Below are positions 10,858-21,570 of a DNA stretch of 64,000 nucleotides, piece after piece. Numbering within the stretch: the first letter of the stretch is position 1; each line of letters begins with the position of its first letter. The translations under genes and the position numbers were made by a program. Origin of the DNA: Hepsetus odoe (taxonomy: Eukaryota > Chordata > Actinopteri > Characiformes > Hepsetidae); the NCBI GenBank assembly GCA_017165825.1, contig CM029366.1, positions 32,959,851 to 33,023,850 of the forward strand. The letters run 5' to 3'. The notes under the pieces were generated by a model that was not told where the DNA came from, searched no databases, and saw nothing but the letters and a program-made list of their open reading frames with translations.

Positions 10858-10920
10858 GGTGGTCTAGCGTTTAGGGATGAGGTCCCAGGATTGGAAGGTC
10901 ATGGTTTCGAATCCCTGATC
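10803..10920. repeat. Perfect 50-bp inverted repeat, 18-bp spacer
   Basis: Positions 10803-10852 and 10871-10920 are exact reverse complements over 50 bp; the spacer is 10853-10870. The arms are the heads of two opposite SINE-B copies and include both B boxes. Outside the arms the two SINEs differ at many positions. Confidence 0.97.
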
Positions 10921-11092
10921 CGCAGGTTCCCCTGGGGTTCCCTTGATCAAGGAACTGTCCCCATCCCTGCTCCCCGGGTGCAGGATATGTCTGCCCCCAG
11001 CTGGACAGTGTGTGTTAAATACAGAGGATGTGTTCGGTTGCGGTTCACTGTTTGCTGTGTTTCACAATCACAAACCGTCACTTTCACTTTCA
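10858..11092 (+). mobile_element. SINE-B (right half of head-to-head pair)
   Basis: GGTCTAGCGTTTAGGGATGA, GGTTTCGAATCCCTGATC, GGTTCCCCTGGGGTTCCCTT, CATCCCTGCTCCCCGGGTGC and a tail ending CGTCACTTTCACTTTCA. Confidence 0.92.
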
Positions 11093-12030
11093 ATAACCGA
11101 CTCACGCTGCTAAGGGAGCAGTTGTCCTGAAGACTCTCCCAGGCTGTGCAGTCTTGGCTGAACAGTTCCTTTAAACTCGAAACGTCTCTCCAATTCAAAA
11201 GGCCCTCGCTAGTAAAATGGAAATGAACTCAACGCTGAAGCTCTCTCCAGAATTATCTGCAGACCGATAGGGCATGTGCTCCACACTCCAGTCAACAGGC
11301 TGTTACAATTCGCTGAGGTCAGGAGCTGCACGATTAGAAGTTTCGAGAGGGTTTTTTTTTTTTTTTTCGTAACGGGGAGAAAAAAGAGCCCAACGATCTG
11401 ATATTTCTGAAGGTCAAGAGCGAAACATCCTCTCGACTCCTCCTCATGCATAAAATAACAATGGAACACCATTTAGCAGCTGTCGCCGGAGCGAAATGGG
11501 CTTCTGGGTCGCTGAAATCACAGCGGGAGAGTGGTTTCAAATATTTAAACAAATACTAGGGCCAATATTTATCAGCCATGTATCTGAGGGGATTAATGTG
11601 AGAGTGTGTGTGTGTTTTTTCCAAAGGTCTCAATTAGCACCGGTTTCAAACCCCGGCAATCAGCGAGAGCAGGAACACAGCACCCCAGAGGAATGTAGCC
11701 ATTAACACCCACTTTTCCAATCTCTTCTGGAGCAGGGAATCATGCTGGTGTATCTGCCCTCGCTTGACAAAAATCGATTTTAACCAAATGGCCGTCACAG
11801 TGCAACACTTAAAGCGAGTGACTGGACACAAGTCCCTTTTGATCAGGTTTTATGGGCCAACCGCATAAAAGTCCGGCAGACACGAGCGTCTAAAGTCTGC
11901 CGAGCGTGAAGCCTTCAGATTCAGACTGTGTGGGATATTGAATAACCATAAGGCTGCAGGATCAAATCCCTTCATTGCACTCTGGATGAAACCAAGCAGC
12001 AGGTCTAATATTGAATAATTGACCTCCTAA
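11093..12030. other. Repeat-poor island
   Basis: No SINE or transposon is recognised. A T run of about 15-16 bases lies at 11352-11367. Several short frames exist with no motif. Confidence 0.45.
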
Positions 12031-12034
12031 ATTG

Positions 12035-12840
12035 TGATGGAGGCCTCTCGTCTCTCACCACGTCCATAAACCTCCTCTCTGGTCTTCCTCTTCTGCTCTT
12101 TCCTGGCAGCTCCATCTTCAACATCCTCCTCCTGATATTCTCCTCGTCTCTCCTCTGCACATGTCCAAACCAACGCAACCTTGCTTCTCTAACTTTGTCT
12201 CCAAGATGTCCAACCTGACCTGTCTCTCTAATATACTCATTTCTAATCCTGCCCATCCTCGTCACACCCAACGAACATCTCAGCATCTCCAACCCATACG
12301 CCATAGCTGGTCTCACTACCGTCCTATAAACCTTCCCATTTACTCTTGCTGGAATCCGTCTGCCACAAATCACTCCAGCCACTCTTCTCCGCCCATTCCA
12401 ACCTGCCTGCACTCTCTTCTTCTCCTCTCTTCCACACCCGCCGCTACTCGCCGTTAGTGCTGATCCCGAGTATTTAAACTCCTCCACCTTCACCACCTCT
12501 ACTCCCTCCTTCCACTCCACTTTCCTCCCTTTCATTCACACTCACATATTCTGTCTTTGCCCTACTCACTTTCATTCCTCTCCTCTCTAGAGCAGATCTC
12601 CGTCTCTCCAGGTTCTCCTCAAACTCTCATTGCAGATCACAATGCTTGGTTATAGATCCATAGTCAAGTATCCTACCACTAGACCACCCCCACCCCATCA
12701 TCATCACAATGTCATCATCGTCCACGGAGACTCCTGTCTAACCTTGTCCGTCAACCTGTCCATTATTTTTGCAAACAAGATTGGGCTCAACGCTTATCCT
12801 TGATGTAATACAACCTCTACTTTAAATGCATCCGTCACTC
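12035..12840 (-). pseudogene. LINE C-terminal relict (RTE-like), interrupted by a SINE stub
   Basis: A minus-strand frame (12005-12535) reads through VEWKEGVEVVKVEEFKYSGS, KKRVQAGWNGRRRVAGVICG, ARVNGKVYRTVVRPAMAYG, LKMLRCSLGVTRMGRIRNE, LRWFGHVQRRDEENIRRRML, MELPGKSRRGRPERR and FMDVVRDE. This is the most readable copy of the segment after the RT domain, although a block between AMAYG and LEMLRC is missing. Upstream protein sequence continues beyond 12600 in broken frames. A 58-bp SINE piece sits at 12645-12702. Confidence 0.85.
12645..12702 (-). mobile_element. Short SINE-A stub inserted in the LINE, 9-bp target duplication
   Basis: GTATCCTACCACTAGACCAC is the complement of a SINE-A head. The insert is flanked by ATCACAATG at 12636-12644 and 12703-12711. 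The copy at 56260-57290 has an uninterrupted sequence here, so the insertion came after the LINE copy landed. Confidence 0.8.
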
Positions 12841-12852
12841 CTATTAAAACTC

Positions 12853-12873
12853 CAAAAAAAAAAAAAAAAAAAA
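12853..12873. repeat. Poly-A tract
   Basis: About 21 A residues close to the upstream edge of the LINE relict. Confidence 0.9.
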
Positions 12874-12879
12874 TCATTT

Positions 12880-13455
12880 TTATGCCTTTTTTGTTGATCC
12901 ATCATTGTTGACACAGTCTAAAGAACAAAGATTTATATACCTAAACAAAATAAATAAATAAAATAAAGTTTTGTACTCGTTTTACTTTTCAAAGCAGGCT
13001 TATTTCATCAGGATGTTCATACAAACTATGATTTTTGTTTTTATGAGTTCTTATGTTTCCCCTCCACACAGACGCGCCCTCAGGTTATCAGAGTGTGACT
13101 GACATGTGAAGCAGCGCTGAATACTGATGAGCTCCTATCCGACTGTACCATCTCTCCTCCCTGAACTTCATTATGTGACCAAACATGCGACTGAGGACGT
13201 TCATTTGCTGCAGTTTGACCAATTCATGATTAAAATGAGTGAACGGCGCAGCGCAGAGCAGGCCCGAGGCTTAATATTAGCCAGGCAAAGGCTGTTGTCT
13301 TGCAATATCTGACCTTATGCTTGACAGCAGTCCTGACAAGGGAGGACAAATATAGGCCGCCTCGTGACTGCGGGGTGGGCTTGCCAAAATTAAAAGAGTT
13401 TGCAGCAACGAAATCTTTGGCCAACATGAGAAATTTAGTAGAGGGAGGAAAAAAT
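12880..13455. other. No recognisable feature
   Basis: Mixed-composition sequence with frames of at most 73 codons and no repeat signature. Confidence 0.4.
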
Positions 13456-13459
13456 TTTT

Positions 13460-13640
13460 TACAGCATTATGCAAAAGTTCTGACACCCCTACAGTCAAAT
13501 GACATGTTTCATTGATTGGCTATGTAAAAATAAGGTCACTCTATAGAGTAGACGTTTCTCTGCGGAGAAGACTGAAAAGAGTTCAGTCGAGAGTTGCTGA
13601 TTGCATACAGACCTCATGTGTGGACACTGGATAAGTCTCA
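13460..13640. mobile_element. Tc1-like terminal fragment
   Basis: TACAGCATTATGCAAAAGTT followed by CTGACACCCC resembles the end of fish Tc1-like elements (CAGT..TGTGCAAAAGTTTTGGCACCCC type). No partner end or transposase segment is seen, so this is an isolated end. Confidence 0.5.
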
Positions 13641-14670
13641 GTCATGCCAGTCCTACTTTCTTCTTCTTTAAGCCTTTGAGCCGCCCTGCCAAACTCCAGA
13701 ACAGCCTCTACTCCTCTTCATCCCCACTAACTCCCATAACTTCGACCTCCTCTGCAGCAATTAAGGCGAGGTTTACCATAAAGCAGGGCTCAGACCTCGT
13801 CTGGGCCGCTGGCAGTGGCCGATCGTACCGGCTTTGGGATTTCTCGATCCTTCTCCGTTCTGATCTGGTTTTACCCCCCTTATAAGAACACCTCGCTAAT
13901 TGCAGTGGTGCCCAAGCGCTGGAGCACTTCAGCTGGAGTCCTCGGGCCTCATTTGCACCCTTTCTCCTGCTCCGACACCACGGCACACGGCACGTCCCTC
14001 CGGAGAGCCTTAACACGAGCGAGTGCCATTTTAACTGAGCGCAATTTGCCAGTGGTGATCATTAACGGCAGACGAGATCTCTGACAACAGATGTCTGCCT
14101 GTAGGAAAAAAGGAGCCAGTCCTATTTATATTCAGGTTTCTGCTCGACATAGCTGGTCCTCAGAACAGTCACTCATTATTCATGAGTGCTTAGTTTGCTC
14201 AGGCATCACAGGGAGACCTTGCATGCAGCGCCGAACGTGAAGGTTTCAAAAATGAGTGAGGTGTTTTTCAGGGTTACAGTATACTTCTTTCACTTTCTCG
14301 GGTTGACATCCTCATTTACGATAGACTAAATATCTCTGAACGCTACAGTTTTGCCCAGAAGGGGGCGTCATGTCATTCCAAAGATGGTTCCAGAGCAATT
14401 GCATCCCTTTCAGAAGCTTTGTTTTTTTTTTAGGAGACTAAGCCTGCAAGGATCAAGCCAACAATCTTCTGGGATTACTGATCTCTGCATTCGTTGTTGC
14501 TGTTAGCATGGTTGTTGGCCAACATTAGCAATCACTGCCTTTAATTGAGTCTGTTCACCAATCAGGGGCGTTGTTTTGATCTTTGCCATGAGATGGACAC
14601 TACTCTACTGCCTGTAGGTCTAAATTGTTAGAGCAACCCCAAATACTAGCCTAAATATAATATATAATGA
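13641..14670. other. Repeat-poor island
   Basis: About 1 kb with no repeat that I recognise. Overlapping frames of 89-102 codons on both strands at 13708-14084 show no family motif. Confidence 0.4.
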
Positions 14671-14860
14671 GTAGGTTGCCCCAGTAGGTTACCCTGAGGT
14701 ACCCTTGAGCAAGGTACCGTCCCTGTCACTGCTCCCCAGGTGCTTTCATAGCTGCCCCCTGCTGCATGGGTTAAATGCAGAGGTCCAATTTCGTTGTGGT
14801 TCACTGTGTGCTGTGCTGTGACCTCGCAATGACAAGAATAGTCACTTTCACTTCACTTTC
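14671..14860 (+). mobile_element. SINE-B, head truncated
   Basis: Begins at CCAGTAGGTTACCCTGAGG, then ACCCTTGAGCAAGGTACCG, CTGCCCCCTGCTGCATGGG, TTCGTTGTGGTTCACTG and a tail AATAGTCACTTTCACTTCAC. The tRNA-like head is missing. Confidence 0.85.
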
Positions 14861-14888
14861 CTACCTTTAGCTGTGTTTAGATTTTTTC

Positions 14889-15078
14889 ATCCATCCATCA
14901 GTCTGTCTATCCATTCATCCATGCACCTTTCCATCCATTTGTTCACTAACCTGTACATCCGTCCATCCACCCATCTATCTATCTATACATCCAACCAACC
15001 ATCTGTCCATCCACCCATCCATCCGTCCGTCCGTCCATCCATAAAATCCACCTGTCCATGCATCTATCAATCCATCCG
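14889..15078. repeat. (ATCC)n tetranucleotide tract
   Basis: Imperfect ATCC repeats with CATCCGTCCGTCC and CTATCTATC variants. It runs straight into a V-SINE remnant at 15081 in the orientation expected for that element's (GGAT)n tail. The open frame over it is a repeat artefact. Confidence 0.95.
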
Positions 15079-15080
15079 TT

Positions 15081-15345
15081 ATCTAAGCTGCTTATCAATG
15101 GTGGTGGTGATGGAGGATCTCAGTGTTAGGGCAAAAGGTGGGGGAACATACTGTAGAGGTCATAGGTCAAAGGTTAAAGTCACACCTTTAGCATCTCCAG
15201 TTCAACTGACACACGTCTTCAAACTGTGGGAGGAAACTGGGGCTCCTGGAGAGCAGACATGTACACTTAACACAGGCAGGGCCCTCAGCCACCTCGAACC
15301 CATTATCTCTTCTCTGCGAGGCAGCGGTACCACCACTGTGCCACT
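15081..15345 (-). mobile_element. Degraded V-SINE-like element
   Basis: TTATCTAAGCTGCTTATCAA, AGGGCAAAAGGTGGGGG, TTTAGCATCTCCAGTTCAAC, TGTGGGAGGAAACTGGGGC and CTCGAACCCATTATC follow the reverse order of the V-SINE body, including the central domain and B box. It is more diverged than the copies at 9913 and 21267. Confidence 0.7.
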
Positions 15346-15970
15346 GAATACCAAAACAATGAACAAACATTTTCAATTATTCAGGCAGCCTTGAGGACAT
15401 TATATTTTGTTTTGTAAAAGTTACTAAAATATAAGAAGAAGAGAGAAGAGTTGTCAGGGATTAGTGGGTGATTGAGTTGGGTGGGTGGTCTTCTAATTTG
15501 TATAGTACATTATTAGGAGATAAAGGCTTAAAAAGAGAAGCAGCAGATCAATTTCTTCCATAACGAATCTTTGAACTGATTGTTCTTTAAAAACTGTTCT
15601 TTAGGGAAGTGGTTCTCACACCTGTCCTCAGGGACCAGTTAGAGCACCTCTTTATCCTGGAGTCTCCATGTGCTGGATATTTCAGTGTTGACTCAGACTC
15701 CCACATCCTGAGCTGATTAGTTGGCCCAGGCATGTTGGGATCAGAGAAAAACAAGGAGGCAACAGAACCTGCATAATTAGAGAACCATGTATACTGTCTA
15801 TGGATTCCTTCTACTGAACCATCGCTGAGGAATGGTATAAGGTTCTTTAATGACCTTTCTCGCCGCAAGGCTAAAGACTTTGTAGTAATGTGGTGTGAAG
15901 TTTGTGGGAACATAATGGAGTCTGGAGTTTAAATCTGTTGAGAAAAGCTGACAAGGGTTCCCAAACCACA
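15346..15970. other. Possible old interspersed repeat
   Basis: Contains AGTGGTTCTCACACCTGTCC and TCAGGGACC at about 15610, words that recur in fish DNA-transposon relics. I cannot place them in a named family. Confidence 0.3.
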
Positions 15971-15971
15971 C

Positions 15972-16088
15972 TGAAAGAGAAAGTGACTATTTTGTCATTG
16001 TGAATGCACAGCGAACCACAACAAAATACATCATCGGTATTTAACACACACACACACCATCCAGCAGGGGGCAGACATATCCTGGAGC
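15972..16088 (-). mobile_element. SINE-B tail fragment
   Basis: GAAAGAGAAAGTGACTATTT, TGTCATTGTGAATGCACAG, AACCACAACAAAAT and CAGCAGGGGGCAGACAT. It stops where a Tc1-like relict begins. Confidence 0.8.
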
Positions 16089-16360
16089 AGTAATGGGTTC
16101 AACATCAGCAGTAAACAAATCAGCTGATCTTCTGGAATCATCTGCACCTGATTCTTCACTGCTTCATGTCTTAAGTAAGTTTGTTCTGCTTGAAGGTTCA
16201 GACGTAGATCACTGTGTGGATTAACCAACACAGAACTATCAAACTGCTCAGGTACAGAGACTGGACTGAACATGAGAGACAACAACACTGTCCTTCAGGA
16301 AGATCTGGAGAACTGCTCAGGTACCGAGACTGGACTGAAAATGAGAGACAACAACTTTAC
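16089..16360 (-). mobile_element. Tc1-like relict with 69-bp repeats (1.6 units)
   Basis: The sequence matches the left part of the element at 35412-36032: AATCATCTGCACCTGATTC, TTCACTGCTTCATGTCTTAA, GTTCTGCTTGAAGG and CAGAACTATCAAACTGCTCA. The 69-bp unit starts at 16244 and again at 16313, then breaks off near 16355. Both ends are lost. Strand is set by analogy with related copies that keep a transposase tail. Confidence 0.75.
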
Positions 16361-17340
16361 GGGCTGCATGCAACAACCGGCTTTTCCACGACAGCTCTTT
16401 TAATCTAGAAGGTAATTGCTTGTAAAAGTTCTTTAGACCATTTTCAAGAGCACAAAAACAGTCAATTTGTGAGTAAAAGAGTACTTCCTCTCTGTGAGGG
16501 CTTCTCCAAGCAAAGGCGTTCAAGGTTACAAGAACATTTTCTGAATCTGACAGTCCTATTGATCTCTCCCTCCACAATAGAGTATTATTTCAACGGATCC
16601 TGCATTTCAACGTTCGGTCTCAAATGCCTGGGCTGGAGTCTCCTTATGAAACTGCAGTCTATATGATATGCTAACTGCTCATTTAGTGCCTGACTCTGTA
16701 CGACGAACGTAACTCCAGCTTAAACCGAAGAAAGGCATTCGTCGTACGAACGCCGCTTCAGAGCCCGGAGTGCATTAAAGCACCGGCCGAAGACGTGGCA
16801 CCCCCTGCAAGTCTCTGTTGCTTGGAGACCTGTTGGAAGTCAGATTAGTATGCAAAGCAGTGGAGAAGAGAATGGGGAGCACAGTGTCTTCTGCCTCAGA
16901 GAAACTGTAATGAACCTCGCCGTACCTTATCACCCTCACACAAATCAGGAATGATCACAGTACAGCTCCGTGAGCCGGCTAAATTGAACAGTGCGCTGGG
17001 AAAAATGGCGAGTGCGAGGAAGAGGAGGGGGGAAGTGATCAAGGCTAATAACACGGACGCTGAGGCTTCTATGACACATAAGGAAGCTTCAATTATAAGT
17101 TTCTGACAGCCGCAAAATTATACACGCGTCTTCTTTTACGGGCGTGGCTGTGGGCGAAGGAAAACCATTTCCTGTGAAGAAGGAATTGATGGAAGTGAGC
17201 TTTGTTTGTCTTGTAAAATCAGAAACATGGTCTTAAAAGCTGACGTCTAAAGAAAGGCTTCATTTGTGCCTGAGCAGGCGGGATCTGGCACCTGCACCTC
17301 CTTCACATTCAGCATAATCTGTAAATGATGGAAGGAAGGT
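16361..17340. other. Repeat-poor island
   Basis: No repeat or coding family recognised. Frames of up to 86 codons lack motifs. Confidence 0.4.
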
Positions 17341-17344
17341 GCCG

Positions 17345-17400
17345 AGAATAGAGCTACCACCTCAGAGCAAGATGGTCCTGGGTTTTATTCCCAAGCAGGG
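17345..17400 (+). mobile_element. V-SINE head fragment
   Basis: CCACCTCAGAGCAAGATGGT, CCTGGGTTTTATTCCC. This is the tRNA-like head with a decayed B box and no body. Confidence 0.45.
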
Positions 17401-17594
17401 CGAATCCAGTGTTACAAGCTTCTGAAAGTGATATGATCACCCTCACAGGAAACCAAGCTAGCCATTTTGACCAGTATGATCTACCAGAACATGTTCCTCA
17501 GCTGGGGTCCATCACTAACACGAATACTTACATATTTACAGTATACTGTTCTAAAATGATATGAAGCATTTTAAAATACACCTTAAAAGTACTC

Positions 17595-17945
17595 TTCCTG
17601 TCCTCTACGTCTTCTTCTTTCACAACAACCCCATGCATGTCCTCTTTCACCACATCCATAAACCTTTTCTCCTCTTTCCAGGCAGCTCCATCCTCAGCCT
17701 CCTTCTCCTGATACACTCCTCGTCTCTCCTCTTGACATGTCCAGACCAAAGTAATCGCACTTTGTCTCCAAACTGCCAACCTGAGCTGTCCCTCAAACAT
17801 ATTCAATCTAATCCTGTCCATCCTTGTCCCACCAAATATCGCAAATATCAGCATCTTTACTTGTCTCCAGTCTGTCTTTTCATCAGCGCTGCCGTCTCCA
17901 ACCCATATAACATAGCTGGTCTCACTACCATCCAGTAAACCTTTA
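17595..17945 (-). pseudogene. LINE C-terminal relict (RTE-like)
   Basis: Minus-strand translation at 17528-17854 gives GGTRMDRIRLNMFEGQLRLA, then EERRGVYQEKEAEDGAAW, KEEKRFMDVVKEDMHGVV and VKEEDVEDRK, the C-terminal end of the same LINE protein as at 56304-57100. The segment is shortened and has frameshifts. Confidence 0.78.
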
Positions 17946-17949
17946 ATAC

Positions 17950-18840
17950 ACTCTTACATTTTAAATGCAGCACCAAAATGACCTAAAAACACACTTACCT
18001 TTTTAAATACACCAATAAAGCAGCACTTTGTTTTACGTTGCTATTGGTTACGATGCGCTCCATGGAGAACTATAGTCACTTCTCACTTTGTACTTTGAAC
18101 ATTGTTGCTGATGGCAATAAAGGAACCTTAAACTTTGACCTTGGGCTGAGAAAACAAGGCTGCATTTCTCGGCAGATTTTGAAGGAGAACTTAAAAATGG
18201 CACAGCCTAGTTCCTCTACTGTTCTTCAGCCCTTCACGAATGTTGTCCCTGAATTGAGACAGCTGATATATGCCGAGCCACTAAACTGTCGAAACCTGGT
18301 ATGAAAACATAAAACCATAAATGGTCTTATAATGAAATAATTCCAATTACATGAACCTGCTCTGAAAACTGCTTTTTCATTCTTCTGTTTTCCGTATTTG
18401 GCCCACTCCCATTTCACATCCCTGTTTCTTTCCAAGTGCGAACTGAGCTTAAGATGTTCCCCTATGAAATGGGAGAACCTTGAAGAACCCAAAACATCAT
18501 CAGAACTTGTTAAAAGTGTTAAAAAGGACTTGTTAAAAAACTTTAGTTTCATTTAAGGTGTCATATGTTAACAAAACTGCATGAAAATATGTCCAAATTC
18601 TGAATTTTCAGCATTAATGATGTAAGGATAATTCTCCAGCTGCATGTTCATTATTATTAGAGACTTACATTTAATGAAGAAAAGGTCCCGAATACACTAA
18701 ATATAATTTTAAAATCTTTTGTAAAGGAGAAAAACACACATTTGAGATTTTCTACTAATTTTACAGTATCATTTGATTTCACAATATCAATATGAGCTCC
18801 GCCTCTTTATCTTTCTCCCAATCAAATCTGGGTTTCAATT
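17950..18840. other. No recognisable feature
   Basis: A/T-rich with no clear repeat. Frames of 88 (plus) and 108 (minus) codons at 18038-18552 show no family motif. Confidence 0.4.
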
Positions 18841-18844
18841 TTTT

Positions 18845-18900
18845 GGTAGCAGTGGCCTAGTGTTCATGGAGAAGGGCATGGGTTCGAGTCCCAGCATCAC
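18845..18900 (+). mobile_element. tRNA-derived SINE head fragment
   Basis: GGTAGCAGTGGCCTAGTGTT and GGGTTCGAGTCCCAGCATC give A- and B-box-like motifs 30-40 bp apart, as in SINE-B. The body after the B box does not match SINE-B well. Confidence 0.6.
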
Positions 18901-19213
18901 CGTCCCTTCACACAAGGATGTCTCAGTCCACACTGTTCTCATTCTTGGTTCCCTGATGGTGGAGCTTATGAACACAATCAGAGCAGGATGTCTATCTATA
19001 CCTTCAAGAAGCTAATCTGTTCTGAGAACAGCTCATCTCTGAACATCTCAAACCCCCCCAGCTCATAATGTCCACTTCTTAATCTCCAATTATCCTGCTT
19101 AGGTTTTACTTTTACAGAATAATTTGATATAATGTGAGATTTAATGCATGGAGCTCTTTCTGCACTTTCAAGTTCCTCACTTGAAAGTCGCTTTGGAGAA
19201 AAGTTCATGTAAA

Positions 19214-19290
19214 TCCATTCTCTGAACTGCTCACCCTAACCTGGGTTGCAGGCCTGTCCCGGCACTCACTGGGCAAAAAGCCCAATGAAA
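19214..19290 (-). mobile_element. V-SINE tail fragment
   Basis: TCCATTCTCTGAACTGCTCA, GGGTTGCAGGCCTGTCCCGG and CACTCACTGGGCAAAAAG match a decayed reverse V-SINE tail. Confidence 0.5.
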
Positions 19291-19789
19291 GAAGTCCAAA
19301 GAAACCATCTTAATGTCTGTAGCATAGCTAGCTCCTCACCGTTTGGCTTTACTTCAAACTACATTGAATGGCCTGCACCGCACACAGTACCCGTAGCTTA
19401 GCATGGCTGACAGTTGCTGTGAACTAACGTATAGCTCCATTTCCTTTAATGCAGCGCCCTCCATGTTCTCATGTAGGGTGTAATGATGCGTCCTGATGGC
19501 AATCGTTCGGATCCAGTGGATTTCTTGTAAACATGCGATATCACCAGCAGACAAAGCCTGCGGAGCCTACCTGTGATATAACGACCTGCAGAACGGTACT
19601 GACAATCCGATTTACCCACTCATTCCAACAGAAACAAGGGCTGCAGAAGACCACGATTCAATTACTCCACTTAGGGACGCCGTCCATTACATTTTCCCAT
19701 AGAAATCAATGCAACCTTCCAGTGTCTGATCCTCTTACACCTTGAGTTGATCCAGCAAGGCTGTCAAAGCATGTTTTTGCACGTTAATG
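19291..19789. other. No recognisable feature
   Basis: No repeat family or protein motif recognised. Confidence 0.4.
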
Positions 19790-20510
19790 CATTTAAATGT
19801 GGCAAAAGTGCACACAAGCAGAAGTACAATAGAAAAGTGAAAAGTACAGGAATGTACTGAGAGTGCAAAGTCAAAAGTACAGGAATGTACTGAGAGTGTA
19901 AAGTAAAAGTACAGGAATGTACTGAGAGTGTAAAGTAAAAGTACAGGAGTGTCCTGAGAGTGTAAAGTAAAAGTACAGGAATGTACTGAGAGTGTACAGT
20001 AAAAGTACAGGAGTGTACTGAGAGTGTAGAGTGAGACGTGTCTCCTCTGAAGGACGTCTGGAGCGTCTGTCTGTGCTGAAAGTGAACTGAATCTCACTCC
20101 ATATTAATAGAATTAAAGACGATTAAAGCCTCGAACTTCAACTCCAATAAAAACAATCTACTGAAAATAATCCACATGAACTTCACCGCTTCACTTTCAT
20201 CACCGTCTCTACTAGTTCTCCATCACGGACACACACTCCACACACCCTGAACTCCACCGTCCACTCTCCCTGTCCTCTCTCTCACTCTCCTTCACTCTGT
20301 CCTGCACCGATGGACACTCAGAGGGACGTCTCTTCTGTGTTTGTCTCCATTTAGTCTGAGACGGGTTTGGATGATGGGTGATGGAGGATAAAAATATTGG
20401 AGGAACAACTCCATTCAGACTAAAGCAAGGAGTCTGAAAATGGAAGGAAAGGAAAGAAAAGGAAAAAGTAATCAGGAAAAGAAGTAAGACACCCAAATAC
20501 ACTGAGCACT
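19790..20510 (-). mobile_element. Non-autonomous hAT-like element, copy A
   Basis: One end has ATGTGGCAAAAGTGC (about 19796), resembling the CAGAGGTGGCAAAAGTAC terminus of fish hAT elements. Then come a 33-bp minisatellite (19836-20036) and about 450 bp of body. The body from 20036 to about 20345 is a near-identical inverted copy of 31130-31465: I count about 4 mismatches and one 1-bp gap in roughly 330 bp. Beyond that the match continues at lower identity to about 20500. The minus-strand frame ending VECVSVMEN is shared by both copies but resembles no protein I know. The second terminus is not clear. Confidence 0.65.
19836..20036. repeat. 33-bp minisatellite, about 6 units
   Basis: The unit is AAAGTACAGGAATGTACTGA followed by GAGTGTAAAGTAA. 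Variants include CAGGAGTGTCCTG. The same unit forms arrays at 27915-28170, 31460-31650 and 63610-64000. Confidence 0.95.
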
Positions 20511-21265
20511 AGAGCTGTTTGTTTGTGGAAGCTTGTGCAAAGTGAAAATAAAACTTTCATGCGAGGAATCACTTTCTGTAAATATGAATAAACCCTGAAA
20601 GACCGTCCACTGGCAGATCTTTTTTGGGTGATTTACATACAGCATATTCTTCCTTCCTGCAGAATCCTGCAGTCAATTACCAGCGTCACTGAAAATAAAG
20701 CAACGGAAATAATAAAAGGGGGGTGGATACGAGGGGGGTGACACACTAGCCCAAGTCATATTTTATTCATTATGGTAGCTCTATGAAAAGGCGTCGTCCG
20801 AAAGGCGAAACACAGCTGTAACAATTATCATAGCTTCCTGTCGCCTGACGGATTCGGCAGCGCTATCCCAGCTTTCGCACAAAGGCCAATTAGTTTTCAA
20901 ACTGGGCTCGCTGGGATGGAACAGCGCAGGATGCAGAACGTGGGGCTTCAGCATTTCTGCTTAAAAGGATGCCAATCACACGCCGCTGCCTGCAAGTGCG
21001 GCCTCAGCAACCAGCTACCTGCCCCTACTGCAGATGTGCTAATAGCGTATGCTAATCCCTCCACTCCACCACCCAGACTGGAGGAAGGAAATCGCACGTT
21101 ATACCTGCTGAATTAAAGTGCCGTCAGGTGACAATTCTCTCAGTACGGTGAGAACACAATGGCCTTTACAGCCGATAACAGCTGATGACAGTCTGTGAGA
21201 GCGCGGAAATAAACAAGTCAGCGATATCATTAACGAGGAGGATTCACCATCGCTGACTCTGATGC
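20511..21265. other. Repeat-poor island
   Basis: No repeat or gene seen. The GC-richer part at 20820-21120 has a 66-codon plus frame without motif. Confidence 0.4.
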
Positions 21266-21266
21266 T

Positions 21267-21570
21267 GGTGGTGCTGTGTGCAGCGCTGTCGCCTCACAGT
21301 GAGAAGGTCCTGGGTTCGATTCCCAGGCGGGACGGTCCCGGTCCTTTCAGGTTGTCCCCATGTCTTGGCGTGTTTCCTCCAGGAGCACCGGTTTCTTCCC
21401 ACCATCTGAAGACCTGCACGTCAGGTGGGCTGGAGGTTAATTGTCCCCTGTGTGAGTGTGTTCGTCCTGCAGCAAACTGGGGACCTGTCCAGGGTGTTGC
21501 CCTGCTTTTTGCCCTACCTCATGCGACTCTAATTAGAACAAGCAGCTATGAAAATGATGAGCGTGAGTGA
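21267..21570 (+). mobile_element. V-SINE/DANA-like SINE, full length
   Basis: Head: GGTGGTGCTGTGTGCAGCGC, GTCGCCTCACAGTGAGAAGG and the B box GGGTTCGATTCCCAGG. Central domain: GTGTTTCCTCCAGGAGCACC, GGTTTCTTCCC, CTGAAGACCTGCACGTCAGG and GGTTAATTGTCCCC. Tail: CTGTCCAGGGTGTTGCCC, TGCGACTCTAATTAGAACAA and GAGTGAGG. This is the best reference copy for the reversed and truncated ones elsewhere. Confidence 0.85.

Noticed and set aside
14873..15394. 173-codon plus frame with HPSI and HPPIHPS runs
   Set aside because: It comes from the (ATCC)n tract and the degraded V-SINE after it. There is no protein family match.
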